NCBI GenBank assembly: GCA_017620135.1
Contig: JAFZQZ010000031.1
Span: 1 to 60,179, forward strand
Direction: 5' to 3'
Length of the DNA stretch: 60,179 nucleotides
Source of the DNA: Bacillota bacterium
GTDB lineage: Bacteria > Bacillota > Clostridia > Lachnospirales > Bianqueaceae
The position numbers and the translations under genes were made by a program. Shown here piece by piece: positions 31,884-40,464 of the stretch. How positions within the stretch are numbered: position 1 is the stretch's first letter; each line of letters starts with the position of its first letter. Below the pieces are notes generated by a model. That model worked only from the letters and a program-made list of their open reading frames with translations, was not told the DNA's origin and did no database searches.

Positions 31884-34646
31884 TCAATGATTAAGTCCTT
31901 GCTGCGGCGCCTGATTCTGCGGTTCCTGATTTTGCGGCGCCTGATTCTGCTCGCGACCATTCGCCTGGGCCTCGTTTCGCCTTCTCAGTTCCTGCTCTTT
32001 ATTCTTCAGGTAGGCCAGGTTTTCTTCCCTGTTTTGTATCCTGACACCGATCGGAACATCCGGATCGCCCAGACCGGCCGAAATGGAATTCAATTTAGTA
32101 GCAGCCATGGCACCGGCCTTCCGGAGGCTTTCATAGTCCTCCTTCTTTGACAAAGCCGAGAACCGTCCCAGAAAATCTTTCATCTCACGAATGCTTGTCT
32201 TCGGGCCCAGTCTGGAGCCTTCTTCCAGGATCGCCTTGAACTTCGCGTTCTTCTTTTTCCACTTGCCGATCTGGTTCAGACTCGTGATATTGTCTTTGCA
32301 GATTTCTCGTGTTTTCTTGATGATAGTCTCGATTTCCTTCTCCTGCTCGAGCCGCTTCCTTTCCGCGAACTGCTTGTTCTGCAGGTATCCTTCTCTTTGC
32401 TCCAGACGTTCCTTCTGCGCCAGGATCTTCGCGTCCAGAATAGCCCTGGGATCGTTGGCGCTCACAAGATTAAGCTCTTTGGAAAGCTGATTGTTCTCGC
32501 GCATGGTGAAGCTCAGAATATCGCCTACCATGCCGGCTTTATCGGCACTGATACCTTTCGGCGGCATCGTCGTATTTTTCATATACTCCCTGCAAACTTT
32601 GATCAGGTTTTTATTTGCCGCGATCATCGCTTCCCTGGAGGTGGTGGGATCGGCTTTCAGCTTATCGATCTTCTTAAGCTCTTCCTGAACGCTGCGCAGA
32701 CGTTTGACTTTCATTCCCTGGATCTTTTCCTTGATGCCGTTTGCCTTTGCCGTTTCCGCCCTGCGGGTCCTCTCGTCCGGGAAGCTCATCTCCAGTTCGT
32801 TCTCACAGAACCAGTCGCGAACCATCTTATGGATCCTTCTGGATCTGATACGCTGCGGTGTGGTCGTATCGAAAGTCGAATTATACATTTCTTTCAGCTG
32901 ACTGTAGCTGGTCACCCGAATGAGCCTGTATTTTTCATCTGCTATATATACCCCGTCCGGGAGCTCGCTGATCCCGCTCCCGCGGTGCATTTCACCGGTC
33001 TCGGAATCGAAATAGCTCACCATATGGCCTTCTTTGCCGTTGCCCACGAGGTTTATCTGAGATTCATCCGTATCGCCGGTGTCCATCTGATGGAGCATCG
33101 TGTTCAGGATCAGCTTTTTGGCGCCTCGAACGTGCTGCAGCGCATAAAGATCATCAGGGGCCTGGATGCCCAGTGAGCAGAACACCGTCGCGTTCACGTT
33201 CGGAACCTTTCTGAGATCACAGTCCCCGATCGTCGCGTCGGTACCGAATCCCGGGACCGGATCACGAAGAACGAGATCATAGTGGACGAAGTCTTTGAAA
33301 TTTGCCGCTTGATCCGGATACCTTTGGCAATATTTCTGGACCCATTCATTGATTTTTATAGCCGTCTGACCGGCTGTGACCGCTCCGCGGCTGTGACCGG
33401 ACAGCTGGATGTGGATCGGCTTTGGCTCTTTCCCGTTAAGGCGCCAGTCGTCAAAGCGCTCTTTAAGGAATTCCACGCCGAAGAAAGTGGCATTATCGCG
33501 GGAATTTTCGATACTGTACTCTCCAAAGTTGGGCAAGCCCCAGAGCATCGTAGGAGAGGGGCCGGCAATATCATAGTGGACCTTCTTCGCGGGCTCCTTG
33601 CCCGGTATTTTCATACTCCCTTCTCTTTTCCAGATAAAATCGAAAAACTTACCCGGTTTTCTGGGCTTTTGAACTTTTGTACCATAGAGAGTTTTGATTT
33701 CTTCCGCAGTCTTTTTTTCCAGGACGATCTTGCCTCCGCGGCCTTTGTGCTTCTTTATGGGAGTCTCTCCTCCCGATCCGGCAAAATCCATCTGAAGGAC
33801 GTCGTGCCCCTGCTTCTGGTATTTGGTTCCCAGTGAGTGGTACAGTTTGACCTTGCGATCACTCACACTTCCCCGGCTCATTTCGTAGATCTCATCATAA
33901 ATATCTGTCCCGAGTGACTGCTTGACCGCGAGACTGGTCTTTTTTGTGATGCCGCCGGTATTTCTGTGCCACCATCCGGATTCGAAACGTTCCGCGTTTT
34001 CCGCATTCATCGGATCATCGACTTCCGGAATATAATAGTCTTCATTCGTACGCCTGCGCTCTTTCTTCGCTTCAAAGAAATTTGCCTCGCGCACCGGGTC
34101 TTTGCTGATCTCGCTGTAACTGACGCCGTTCGTGAGGTCCTCCTTGCCGGCGACATGGGCAAAATCCGCGTCATCCGGATACTCAGCAGGATAAATGACC
34201 CTGTTATAATAGTGGCTGCGGATGGCGTTATATGCGTCTGTCAATGATTGATCGGTGAACTTGCTGGTATACATATTCATATTGACACGGTTCAGCATTT
34301 CCATCCTGTCTATCAGTTTCTCCACTTTAAAGGAAGATATGACATAAAGACAGGATTCACCTTCGGTCTTTTCATTACTTTTCGGCAATTTCTGAACGGA
34401 TTGATAATACGTTCTCAGCGTGTCGATATCGGAGACGAGCCATCCGTTTTTGAGAGCGTTCACGATGAACGCGCATTCCTTGAATTCATCGTCCTTCTGA
34501 TCCACTTTGGTCATTCGCTCCGCAAGCGCGTCGATACAGTCCGCCCTGTATGACTGTACGTTCTCTTTTGTCAGCTGCCCGCTGCTGTGCAGCTGATTGT
34601 ACTGTTCAATATTCTGTCTTAAGGTTTGTTCCAGATCCGGATGCAT
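31884..34646 (-). CDS. Large alpha/beta-hydrolase (DUF2235/Tle1-like?) protein with helical tail
   Basis: 920 residues, no signal peptide. The central region has IHIQLSGHSRGAVTAGQTA, a GxSxG nucleophile, followed by LRDPVPGFGTDATIGD and GKEGHMVSYFDSETGEM, which supply candidate Asp and His in the order seen in DUF2235/Tle1-type phospholipases. The ~300 residues before it are unassigned. The last ~320 are charged coiled coil ending in a repeat tail (NQAPQNQEPQNQAPQQG). Whether it is a toxin, a lipase or structural is open. AGGAGGG lies seven bases before the ATG, and it starts 20 bases after the Sel1-like gene. Confidence 0.72.
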   Translation of the reverse strand: MHPDLEQTLRQNIEQYNQLHSSGQLTKENVQSYRADCIDALAERMTKVDQKDDEFKECAFIVNALKNGWLVSDIDTLRTYYQSVQKLPKSNEKTEGESCLYVISSFKVEKLIDRMEMLNRVNMNMYTSKFTDQSLTDAYNAIRSHYYNRVIYPAEYPDDADFAHVAGKEDLTNGVSYSEISKDPVREANFFEAKKERRRTNEDYYIPEVDDPMNAENAERFESGWWHRNTGGITKKTSLAVKQSLGTDIYDEIYEMSRGSVSDRKVKLYHSLGTKYQKQGHDVLQMDFAGSGGETPIKKHKGRGGKIVLEKKTAEEIKTLYGTKVQKPRKPGKFFDFIWKREGSMKIPGKEPAKKVHYDIAGPSPTMLWGLPNFGEYSIENSRDNATFFGVEFLKERFDDWRLNGKEPKPIHIQLSGHSRGAVTAGQTAIKINEWVQKYCQRYPDQAANFKDFVHYDLVLRDPVPGFGTDATIGDCDLRKVPNVNATVFCSLGIQAPDDLYALQHVRGAKKLILNTMLHQMDTGDTDESQINLVGNGKEGHMVSYFDSETGEMHRGSGISELPDGVYIADEKYRLIRVTSYSQLKEMYNSTFDTTTPQRIRSRRIHKMVRDWFCENELEMSFPDERTRRAETAKANGIKEKIQGMKVKRLRSVQEELKKIDKLKADPTTSREAMIAANKNLIKVCREYMKNTTMPPKGISADKAGMVGDILSFTMRENNQLSKELNLVSANDPRAILDAKILAQKERLEQREGYLQNKQFAERKRLEQEKEIETIIKKTREICKDNITSLNQIGKWKKKNAKFKAILEEGSRLGPKTSIREMKDFLGRFSALSKKEDYESLRKAGAMAATKLNSISAGLGDPDVPIGVRIQNREENLAYLKNKEQELRRRNEAQANGREQNQAPQNQEPQNQAPQQGLNH

Positions 34647-34665
34647 AAATCTTCCCTCCTGAATA

Positions 34666-36162
34666 TTATTCCAGGTTCGTCACGAACCGCTCTGCCTGGA
34701 TCGTAGCGACCCATTCGTCATCTCTGAAAAACACGTAGAATGTCTGGCCGTCTTTCGTCTGCATGGTATCCAGGCGATTGGCGCGGAACGATTTCATATC
34801 CGGCCTGGCCATCTCCCACCGTTTGATATCGTAGGCATATTGAACGACTTTATCGACCACCCGGCAGTAGTCCCATTCCGGCAGTACCGTCAGCACCGCC
34901 GGCGCGCGCTGCTCCAGAAAACCAGGCACGCGAACCGCCGTCAGCTTGATCCCTTTCTTCAGCCGGTCGACCTTGATTTCCGCCAGTCTGCCTTCCTTCA
35001 TCGCTTCCCGAAGGATGAAGGGTGAATCTGTGATCATCTGCCGGGGATGCTTCTTCTCCGGCGCACCGCCCCGGATCTTCGCGAGCTCTTCCCGGATCGC
35101 GGCTGCTACCTTGGTATCGCCGATATAATCAAATTCCTCCATCCTGAGCCGGATCGCCAGATCCGCGATCAGATAATAGTACAGCGCCGTCTCCTGCGAG
35201 GGATAAACGCCGATCCCGTCCCGGTACAGATTCCCCATCCGCAGCGCTGCGTCCGCGAACTTGCAGAGGTGATCCCCGCCCAGGAACTCATCCCGGCTCT
35301 CCCGGTATACCTGAACGATCAGCCGGACGCCGATCTCTTCGTTTTTCAGCACCCCATTCCCCGCGATATACAGATCCGCGAGCTTATACATGGACTCATG
35401 GATCCCGGCCAGCGCGCCGATCGTAAAGTATCTGGCCGCTTCGTCATACTGCGCTCTGCCGCGGTTCGTCCGTCCGTAATAATAGATATAGCCGAGCATG
35501 TTCGCGTACCAGCATTTATCCTCATCCGCAACGTCCGGATGATCCATCAGCCGAAGCAGCAGATCGCGGGACATCTTCCAGTTGTTTTTATACAGCCTGT
35601 CTCCCACATAGCAGCTATATGCCTTGATATAGATCGCTTCCGGATAATTCCTGCTGATCAGTTCCTCGATGATCTCCCGGAATTCCCGGACCTCCCTGGC
35701 GCTCAGCATCACCTGGAACTCTTCGTCATCCAGTTCTTCGATATTCTCGAGCTTGGACATATCCGTATACCGCCAGCTGCGGGGTTCTTTCTTCTTTCCG
35801 CCCTGCTGTGCCAGTTCGAGATCCTCGATCATCAGCTCGTAGTCGATATATCCGCTGAGATCATCGTGGTCCTTCAGCTCTTCCGCGCAGCTGGTGATCA
35901 GGTTTACTATCATCCAGCCCAGCTCGCCGGTCTCAGGCGCAAGTTTAAAGTGCCCGAGAGTCAGCTGCTCATCCGTGAACCGACTCCACCTTTCATACAG
36001 TTCTTTCGGCGTCCAGTCTTTCTCTTTCAGATTCCGGAGGGCTGCCAGCAGGTCTTCCGTGTTTAACTGACAGATCCCCTCTGCCCCTTCCGGGTCCGCA
36101 CAGATCCCTTTCACAGGGATCTCCAGGCGAAACGCCCTTCTCAACTTCTCTATATTTATCAT
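34666..36162 (-). CDS. Sel1-like repeat (TPR-type) protein
   Basis: 498 residues. Between ~215 and ~340 are helical repeats of Sel1/TPR type (YANMLGYIYYYGRTNRGRAQ, YDEAARYFTIGALAGIHESM, YKLADLYIAGNGVLKNEEIG, AALRMGNLYRDGIGVYPSQE). The last ~100 residues form a beta-rich domain (KLTAVRVPGFLEQRAPAVLT, QTFYVFFRDDEWVATIQAER). The N-terminal third is unassigned. Such proteins commonly scaffold other proteins. It is the first gene of the operon and probably partners the large hydrolase that follows it by 20 bases. Confidence 0.78.
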   Translation of the reverse strand: MINIEKLRRAFRLEIPVKGICADPEGAEGICQLNTEDLLAALRNLKEKDWTPKELYERWSRFTDEQLTLGHFKLAPETGELGWMIVNLITSCAEELKDHDDLSGYIDYELMIEDLELAQQGGKKKEPRSWRYTDMSKLENIEELDDEEFQVMLSAREVREFREIIEELISRNYPEAIYIKAYSCYVGDRLYKNNWKMSRDLLLRLMDHPDVADEDKCWYANMLGYIYYYGRTNRGRAQYDEAARYFTIGALAGIHESMYKLADLYIAGNGVLKNEEIGVRLIVQVYRESRDEFLGGDHLCKFADAALRMGNLYRDGIGVYPSQETALYYYLIADLAIRLRMEEFDYIGDTKVAAAIREELAKIRGGAPEKKHPRQMITDSPFILREAMKEGRLAEIKVDRLKKGIKLTAVRVPGFLEQRAPAVLTVLPEWDYCRVVDKVVQYAYDIKRWEMARPDMKSFRANRLDTMQTKDGQTFYVFFRDDEWVATIQAERFVTNLE

Positions 36163-36229
36163 CTTGATTCCGGATCCCCTGGGGAACCTTGTGATCTCCT
36201 ATCTCTTTTTTATTTTGGTTTATTTCAAT

Positions 36230-36258
36230 AGTATATCATATCCCTCTTAGAGGTAAAA
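36230..36258 (-). promoter_or_regulatory. Promoter with internal palindrome for the 36162-27284 operon
   Basis: Minus strand TTTTAC (36258-36253), 17 bases, TATACT (36235-36230). The spacer holds CCTCTaAGAGG, an 11-bp palindrome (36243-36253) that could be an operator. Confidence 0.5.
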
Positions 36259-36278
36259 ACAAATTCTTCTCATATGCT

Positions 36279-37364
36279 TCAGATCCACTCCCAGGCTTCG
36301 TTCCCTCGTTTCTTCAGTGCCGGGCACGGATGTTTGTGATCCGCCCACGCGCAGTGTTTGCAGTCATAACATTTGACATAGGGCTTTCCGTCAAGGATGG
36401 CTTCTGAAAAGGCCGGATCCGCAAGCAGGCCGCAGGCGAGATCCACCGTATCGATCAGCTCATTTTCCAGCAGGTAGTATACCTGCTGCGGAGTCCGGAT
36501 CCCATTGACCAGGGAAACCGGAACGATCCCTTTGAAATGCTCATGGAATCTCACGCCGAGAGAGGCGATCCGGTTGTAAGGAAGGCTTTCATCATGCGGA
36601 AGATCGCTCACATCCTGGATCCCGTTGGAGATCTGCAGATAATCACATCCTGCTTTTATATAATACTCGGCTATCCCGATACTCTCTTCCACTGTCGGAT
36701 CACAGCCGGATGTCCGGACGGAAATGATAAAGTCCTCACCACAGGCTTTCCGGATCCCTTCTATGATCTCACATCCCAGGCGGGCACGGTTCTCTGTGCT
36801 TCCGCCGTATTCATCACTGCGCTGATTCACCGCGGAAGCAAAATCATTGATCAGATAGCTGTGACAACCATGCAGCTGCACGCCGTCATATCCCGCGGCT
36901 TTCGCACGGACTGCCGCGTCGATAAAGCACTGCTCGATCCGGTGGATCTCCGGGACCGTCAACTCTTTGGCCATCACTTCACACTCTCCCCTCTTCCAAA
37001 GCACAGCTGTCGGAGAAGTCAGTGGGCCGCAGTTCGGATGTGTGCCAAGTCCGCCGTAATGGAGCTGCGGAATGATCAGCACTCCATAGGGATGACAGGC
37101 TTCAACGATCTTTCTGTGTCCTTCGATCTGATCGTCATTCCACAGACCGATCTGCGAAGGGAACAGACGTCCTTCGGGAGAAACAGCCGTTGCTTCCACA
37201 CAGATCAGGCCGCATCCATGTTCAGCGCGAAGCGAATAATGTCTCACAAAAAAGTCTGTGACGATCCCATCCTCGCCCGCGTTGAATTTCACGGTAGGCG
37301 CCATGGTGATCCTGTTCTTGCATATCCTCTTTCCGATTTTGATCGGCATGTTGGGAGTGGTCAT
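36279..37364 (-). CDS. NADH:flavin oxidoreductase (old yellow enzyme), single-domain enoate reductase
   Basis: 361 residues, an FMN TIM barrel of the 2,4-dienoyl-CoA reductase/BaiCD N-domain type. Visible are RITMAPTVKFNAGEDG, LIIPQLHYGG, the active-site VQLHGCHSYLINDFAS, NQRSDEYGGSTENRARL and, in place of the usual fused FAD domain, a C-terminal cysteine cluster CYDCKHCAWADHKHPCPAL. Lacking the FAD/NAD half, it must receive electrons from a partner. GGAGG eight bases upstream fixes the ATG at 37364; the GTG at 37379 overlaps it. Confidence 0.87.
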   Translation of the reverse strand: MTTPNMPIKIGKRICKNRITMAPTVKFNAGEDGIVTDFFVRHYSLRAEHGCGLICVEATAVSPEGRLFPSQIGLWNDDQIEGHRKIVEACHPYGVLIIPQLHYGGLGTHPNCGPLTSPTAVLWKRGECEVMAKELTVPEIHRIEQCFIDAAVRAKAAGYDGVQLHGCHSYLINDFASAVNQRSDEYGGSTENRARLGCEIIEGIRKACGEDFIISVRTSGCDPTVEESIGIAEYYIKAGCDYLQISNGIQDVSDLPHDESLPYNRIASLGVRFHEHFKGIVPVSLVNGIRTPQQVYYLLENELIDTVDLACGLLADPAFSEAILDGKPYVKCYDCKHCAWADHKHPCPALKKRGNEAWEWI

Positions 37365-37393
37365 TTGATTTGCCTCCACTTTTCAGGATTTCT

Positions 37394-37807
37394 CTAATTG
37401 ATAAGCCCTCGGATGACTTCATCCATCGCAGGCAGGACGCGCCTCAGCGAGACCAGCTTCTCTTCCCGGATAAAGACATGGCGGGAAGACGCCTTCGCGC
37501 AGACTTCATTCTTTGTTTTATTAAAAAACTCATATTCCAGTTCCAGGATCGTTCCGTTATACCGCAGGATGGAGAGACGGACTTCCACCAGGTCTTCGAA
37601 TTCGACCTGTTTCCTGTATTCAACACTGATTGAAACGACTGGTGAAACGATCCCGTTCTCCTCGATCCGTTTGAAGCTCCACCCGATCGAATCCAGGAAC
37701 GCGACCCGCGCTTCTTCCATCCATTTCACATAGTTCGAATGATGGATGATCCCCATCTTGTCGGTCTCGTGATACTGGGCTTTTCTCTCATATGTATAGA
37801 TGCTCAT
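37394..37807 (-). CDS. Acyl-CoA thioesterase, 4HBT/YbgC type
   Basis: 137 residues, single hotdog fold. The active-site segment YHETDKMGIIHHSNYVKWME has the catalytic aspartate and GxxHHxxY of 4-hydroxybenzoyl-CoA thioesterase/YbgC. It would cleave an acyl-CoA. It precedes the enoate reductase by 29 bases on the same strand, so the two may act on the same enoyl/acyl-CoA. Confidence 0.9.
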   Translation of the reverse strand: MSIYTYERKAQYHETDKMGIIHHSNYVKWMEEARVAFLDSIGWSFKRIEENGIVSPVVSISVEYRKQVEFEDLVEVRLSILRYNGTILELEYEFFNKTKNEVCAKASSRHVFIREEKLVSLRRVLPAMDEVIRGLIN

Positions 37808-37950
37808 ACTACTGGTTCCTTTGTAGAGTTCTCTTTTATCACAAGAGGTTTTTCTCAGTCTACCACATTCGATAAGAAAACTCTACTTTTTTCCATAATC
37901 ACTGAGATTCCACGAGAAAATCACTGTTGAAAAGGCAATGTGCATGTCAT

Positions 37951-38239
37951 TTGGGGCGTTTAGCTTTTTTTCTCGTTCCGCCACCCAAAATCACTAGTGT
38001 TTTTTAGATGAGATATCAACCGGACGTGCTATCTTCTCCAAGGATTAGAGAGGATAGTCGTTAAAAACTCTTTTTTGCCCAATCGAAGCTTCCGCGGGTT
38101 GAATTTTCTGGATAAAATACCAGCCAGACGACTCTTCTCGCCCAGGGATTGGGGAAAACAGCTCGTCAAATTGATGCGTCACCCAATAATGCAAAAATGT
38201 ACTGGGTGGCGAGGACGATAATTGCAACAAACGCCCCAA
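37951..38239. mobile_element. 289-bp MITE-like element with 37-bp terminal inverted repeats
   Basis: Left end 37951-37987 and right end 38203-38239 are inverted repeats of equal length. Each has a perfect outer box TTGGGGCGTTT and a perfect inner box CGCCACCCA separated by 17 less conserved bases. The interior has two related ~55-base segments (around 38015 and 38119), each foldable. No transposase; a 64-codon ORF inside is not convincing. Most of the 590-bp gap between the thioesterase and the 38399 gene is this element and its end copies. Confidence 0.75.
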
Positions 38240-38291
38240 AGCGTTGGGGCATATAAAGAAAAACGCAACAAACGCCCCAAAGCGTTGGGGC
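38224..38291. repeat. Duplicated element end with perfect hairpins
   Basis: A 27-base sequence beginning gcaacaaacgccccaaagcg and ending in ttggggc occurs at 38224-38250 and again at 38265-38291. Each contains GCCCCAA-AGCG-TTGGGGC, a perfect stem. The second copy lies outside the MITE-like element and suggests nested or repeated insertion. Confidence 0.9.
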
Positions 38292-38398
38292 GGATATAGA
38301 ATAATCTACAAAATAGCCTAATTCTTTTCTCCTGAATGATCGTACTATGATATAATTATTATGACATCCTAACCGAAATCCACAAGGAGGAATATAAC

Positions 38399-40378
38399 AT
38401 GCAGCCAGCTTATCCCCACCTGCTGAGCCCGATCCGGGTCGGTAAGTTTATCCTGAAAAACCGGATGCAGTCATCCAACTCCCTTCCGCATTTCTCCCAG
38501 GGACCGGAAAAATACCCGGCCGATCCGACCATCGCGCACTTCATGGGCCGTGCGAAAGCCGGCGCTGCTTTTGTTACAATGGCGGGGGTACTGGACAATT
38601 ACGATATGCCCCCGCTGCCGGACTTTCTCGATATTCCGCACTTCCCGGACTTTAATATGTATGACGCGCAGTGCCAGAACTATATGGTCGAGCTGATCGA
38701 AGGCATGCATGCCGTCGGCTCCATTGTTTCCGGCTCGCTCTTCTCTGCCAACCGGGTCTTCCGCTACGAAGACGAAAACGGTCATGTCGAAGCTGTCAGC
38801 GCGAGCTCCAAAATCATGCAAAGCGGCTTCGATATGCTGGGCGTGATCGGCGATGATATCCCCAAGGAAGATCTTTATAAGATCATCAAGAGCTACGGTC
38901 AGCGGACTGCTCTCTATAAACGTCTCGGGTATGACGCGGTCACGATCCACATGTCCTACCGGGCCCAGGTACCAGGCCAGCTGCTTTCCCCGCTGACTAA
39001 CTTCCGTACCGATGAGTTCGGCGGTTCCTTTGAAAACCGCTGCCGCTTCCCCTTGCTGCTCCTTCAGGAGATCAAACGCGTCGCCGGCAATGACATGCTG
39101 ATCGAGATCCAGTTTTCCGGCGAGGAGCCCGAAGGCGGCTATACATTTGAAGAAGGGATCGAATTCCTGAAGCTGGCCGAGCCCTACCTGGATATCGTCC
39201 AGGTCCGCTCCGCGGAAGGCGATCCGAACCATCCGATCCCCTTCGAACTTTGCCCCACTCCGTTCCTGGAAATGGCCGCGAAGGTCAAAGCGCAGGGATT
39301 CAAGTTCCTGGTCAGTAATGTGGGCGGTTTCTTCGACCCGGAGATCGCGGATCAGGCGATCGCGGACGGGAAGGTAGATCTGGTCGCGATGGCACGTGCC
39401 TGGATCTCCAACCCGCTGTACGGCGATATCATTGCTGAAGGCCGCAAGGATGACCTCGTCCCGTGCCTGCGCTGCAACAAATGTCACGGCCGCGGAGCCC
39501 ATGATGTCATCACGACTACCTGTTCTGTCAACCCGAAATTCGGCTTCGAAGCGGTGGATAAATATATCGGTATTCCCGCCGAAGAGAAAAAGAAGGTCGC
39601 TGTCATTGGCGGCGGCCCAGGCGGCATGCGTACGGCGCTGTTCCTGAAAGAGCGCGGCCACGACGTCACGATCTATGAGGCGGAAAGCGAGCTCGGCGGC
39701 GCCATCCGCCACGCGGACTATGTCCCGTTCAAGTGGACACTGCGCGATTACAAGGATTACCTGATCCATCAGGTGAATAAACAGGGCATCACCGTTCATC
39801 TGAATACCAAGGCTACGCCGGACATGCTGAACGATCAATATGACGCGGTCGTCGTGGCGATCGGCGCGAGCCCCATTATCCCGCGGATCCCCGGTGTGGA
39901 CGGTGAAAACGTTACGATCGCCACGGATGCGCTCATGCACAAGGAAAAGATCGACCATAAGGTCGTCGTGATCGGCGGCGGCGAAGTCGGCGTCGAGACC
40001 GGTATGTACCTTGCCCAGAACGGGCATGAAGTCACAGTCGTCGAGATGCGCGACCAGCTCGCGGCGGATTCCACCCTCATCCATTACCGCTCCATGTTCC
40101 AGGCCGCCTGGGAAGCCATTCCGGATTTCCACTTCGTCCTGAACGCGACCGCGAAGGAGATCTTCCCCGATCACGTGACCTATACCGATAAAGAAGGAAA
40201 CGACCACGACCTTCCGGCTGACTCTGTCGTCCTTTCGGTGGGCATGCGTGCGAAGAGCGACGAAGCCCTTTCCTTCTACGGCACGAGCCGGTCGTTCTGG
40301 ATGGTAGGCGACTGTAAAAAACCCGGCACGATCCAGACCACGAACCGCAGCGCGTACGGCGCCGCGATGAATATCTGA
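38399..40378 (+). CDS. Multidomain NADH:flavin oxidoreductase / enoate reductase (FMN, 4Fe-4S, FAD)
   Basis: 659 residues of the 2,4-dienoyl-CoA reductase/BaiCD type. FMN barrel with IHMSYRAQVPGQLLSPLTNF (H and Y positions differ from the usual HxAHGYL) and NFRTDEFGGSFENRCRF; 4Fe-4S ligands in CLRCNKCHGRG and TTTCSVNP; FAD-binding VIGGGPGGMRTALFLKERGH; NAD(P)-binding VIGGGEVGVETGMYLAQNG. The active-site change suggests a specialised substrate (steroid, bile-acid or phenolic enoates are known for relatives). AAGGAGG lies eight bases before the ATG. Monocistronic. Confidence 0.9.
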   Translation: MQPAYPHLLSPIRVGKFILKNRMQSSNSLPHFSQGPEKYPADPTIAHFMGRAKAGAAFVTMAGVLDNYDMPPLPDFLDIPHFPDFNMYDAQCQNYMVELIEGMHAVGSIVSGSLFSANRVFRYEDENGHVEAVSASSKIMQSGFDMLGVIGDDIPKEDLYKIIKSYGQRTALYKRLGYDAVTIHMSYRAQVPGQLLSPLTNFRTDEFGGSFENRCRFPLLLLQEIKRVAGNDMLIEIQFSGEEPEGGYTFEEGIEFLKLAEPYLDIVQVRSAEGDPNHPIPFELCPTPFLEMAAKVKAQGFKFLVSNVGGFFDPEIADQAIADGKVDLVAMARAWISNPLYGDIIAEGRKDDLVPCLRCNKCHGRGAHDVITTTCSVNPKFGFEAVDKYIGIPAEEKKKVAVIGGGPGGMRTALFLKERGHDVTIYEAESELGGAIRHADYVPFKWTLRDYKDYLIHQVNKQGITVHLNTKATPDMLNDQYDAVVVAIGASPIIPRIPGVDGENVTIATDALMHKEKIDHKVVVIGGGEVGVETGMYLAQNGHEVTVVEMRDQLAADSTLIHYRSMFQAAWEAIPDFHFVLNATAKEIFPDHVTYTDKEGNDHDLPADSVVLSVGMRAKSDEALSFYGTSRSFWMVGDCKKPGTIQTTNRSAYGAAMNI

Positions 40379-40402
40379 TCTCTGATCATGAAAGAAAACC
40401 AG

Positions 40403-40446
40403 AAAAAAGGCCGCCGCACGAGAAAACTCGCGCGGCGGTCTTTCTT
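40403..40446. terminator. Bidirectional terminator
   Basis: A ~14-bp GC-rich stem (one A-C mismatch) with an AAAA loop. On the minus strand six T follow, ending the opp operon; on the plus strand TCTTTCTT follows the enoate reductase gene. Confidence 0.9.
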
Positions 40447-40464
40447 CCAAAGGAATATGAGAAA

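Noticed and set aside
38045-38239. 64-codon minus ORF inside the MITE-like element
   Set aside because: Lies within inverted repeats, lacks a ribosome binding site and its sequence is accounted for by the repeat structure.
38471-40450. 659-codon minus-strand ORF opposite the enoate reductase
   Set aside because: No family motif, covers a bidirectional terminator and exactly shadows a well-defined gene.
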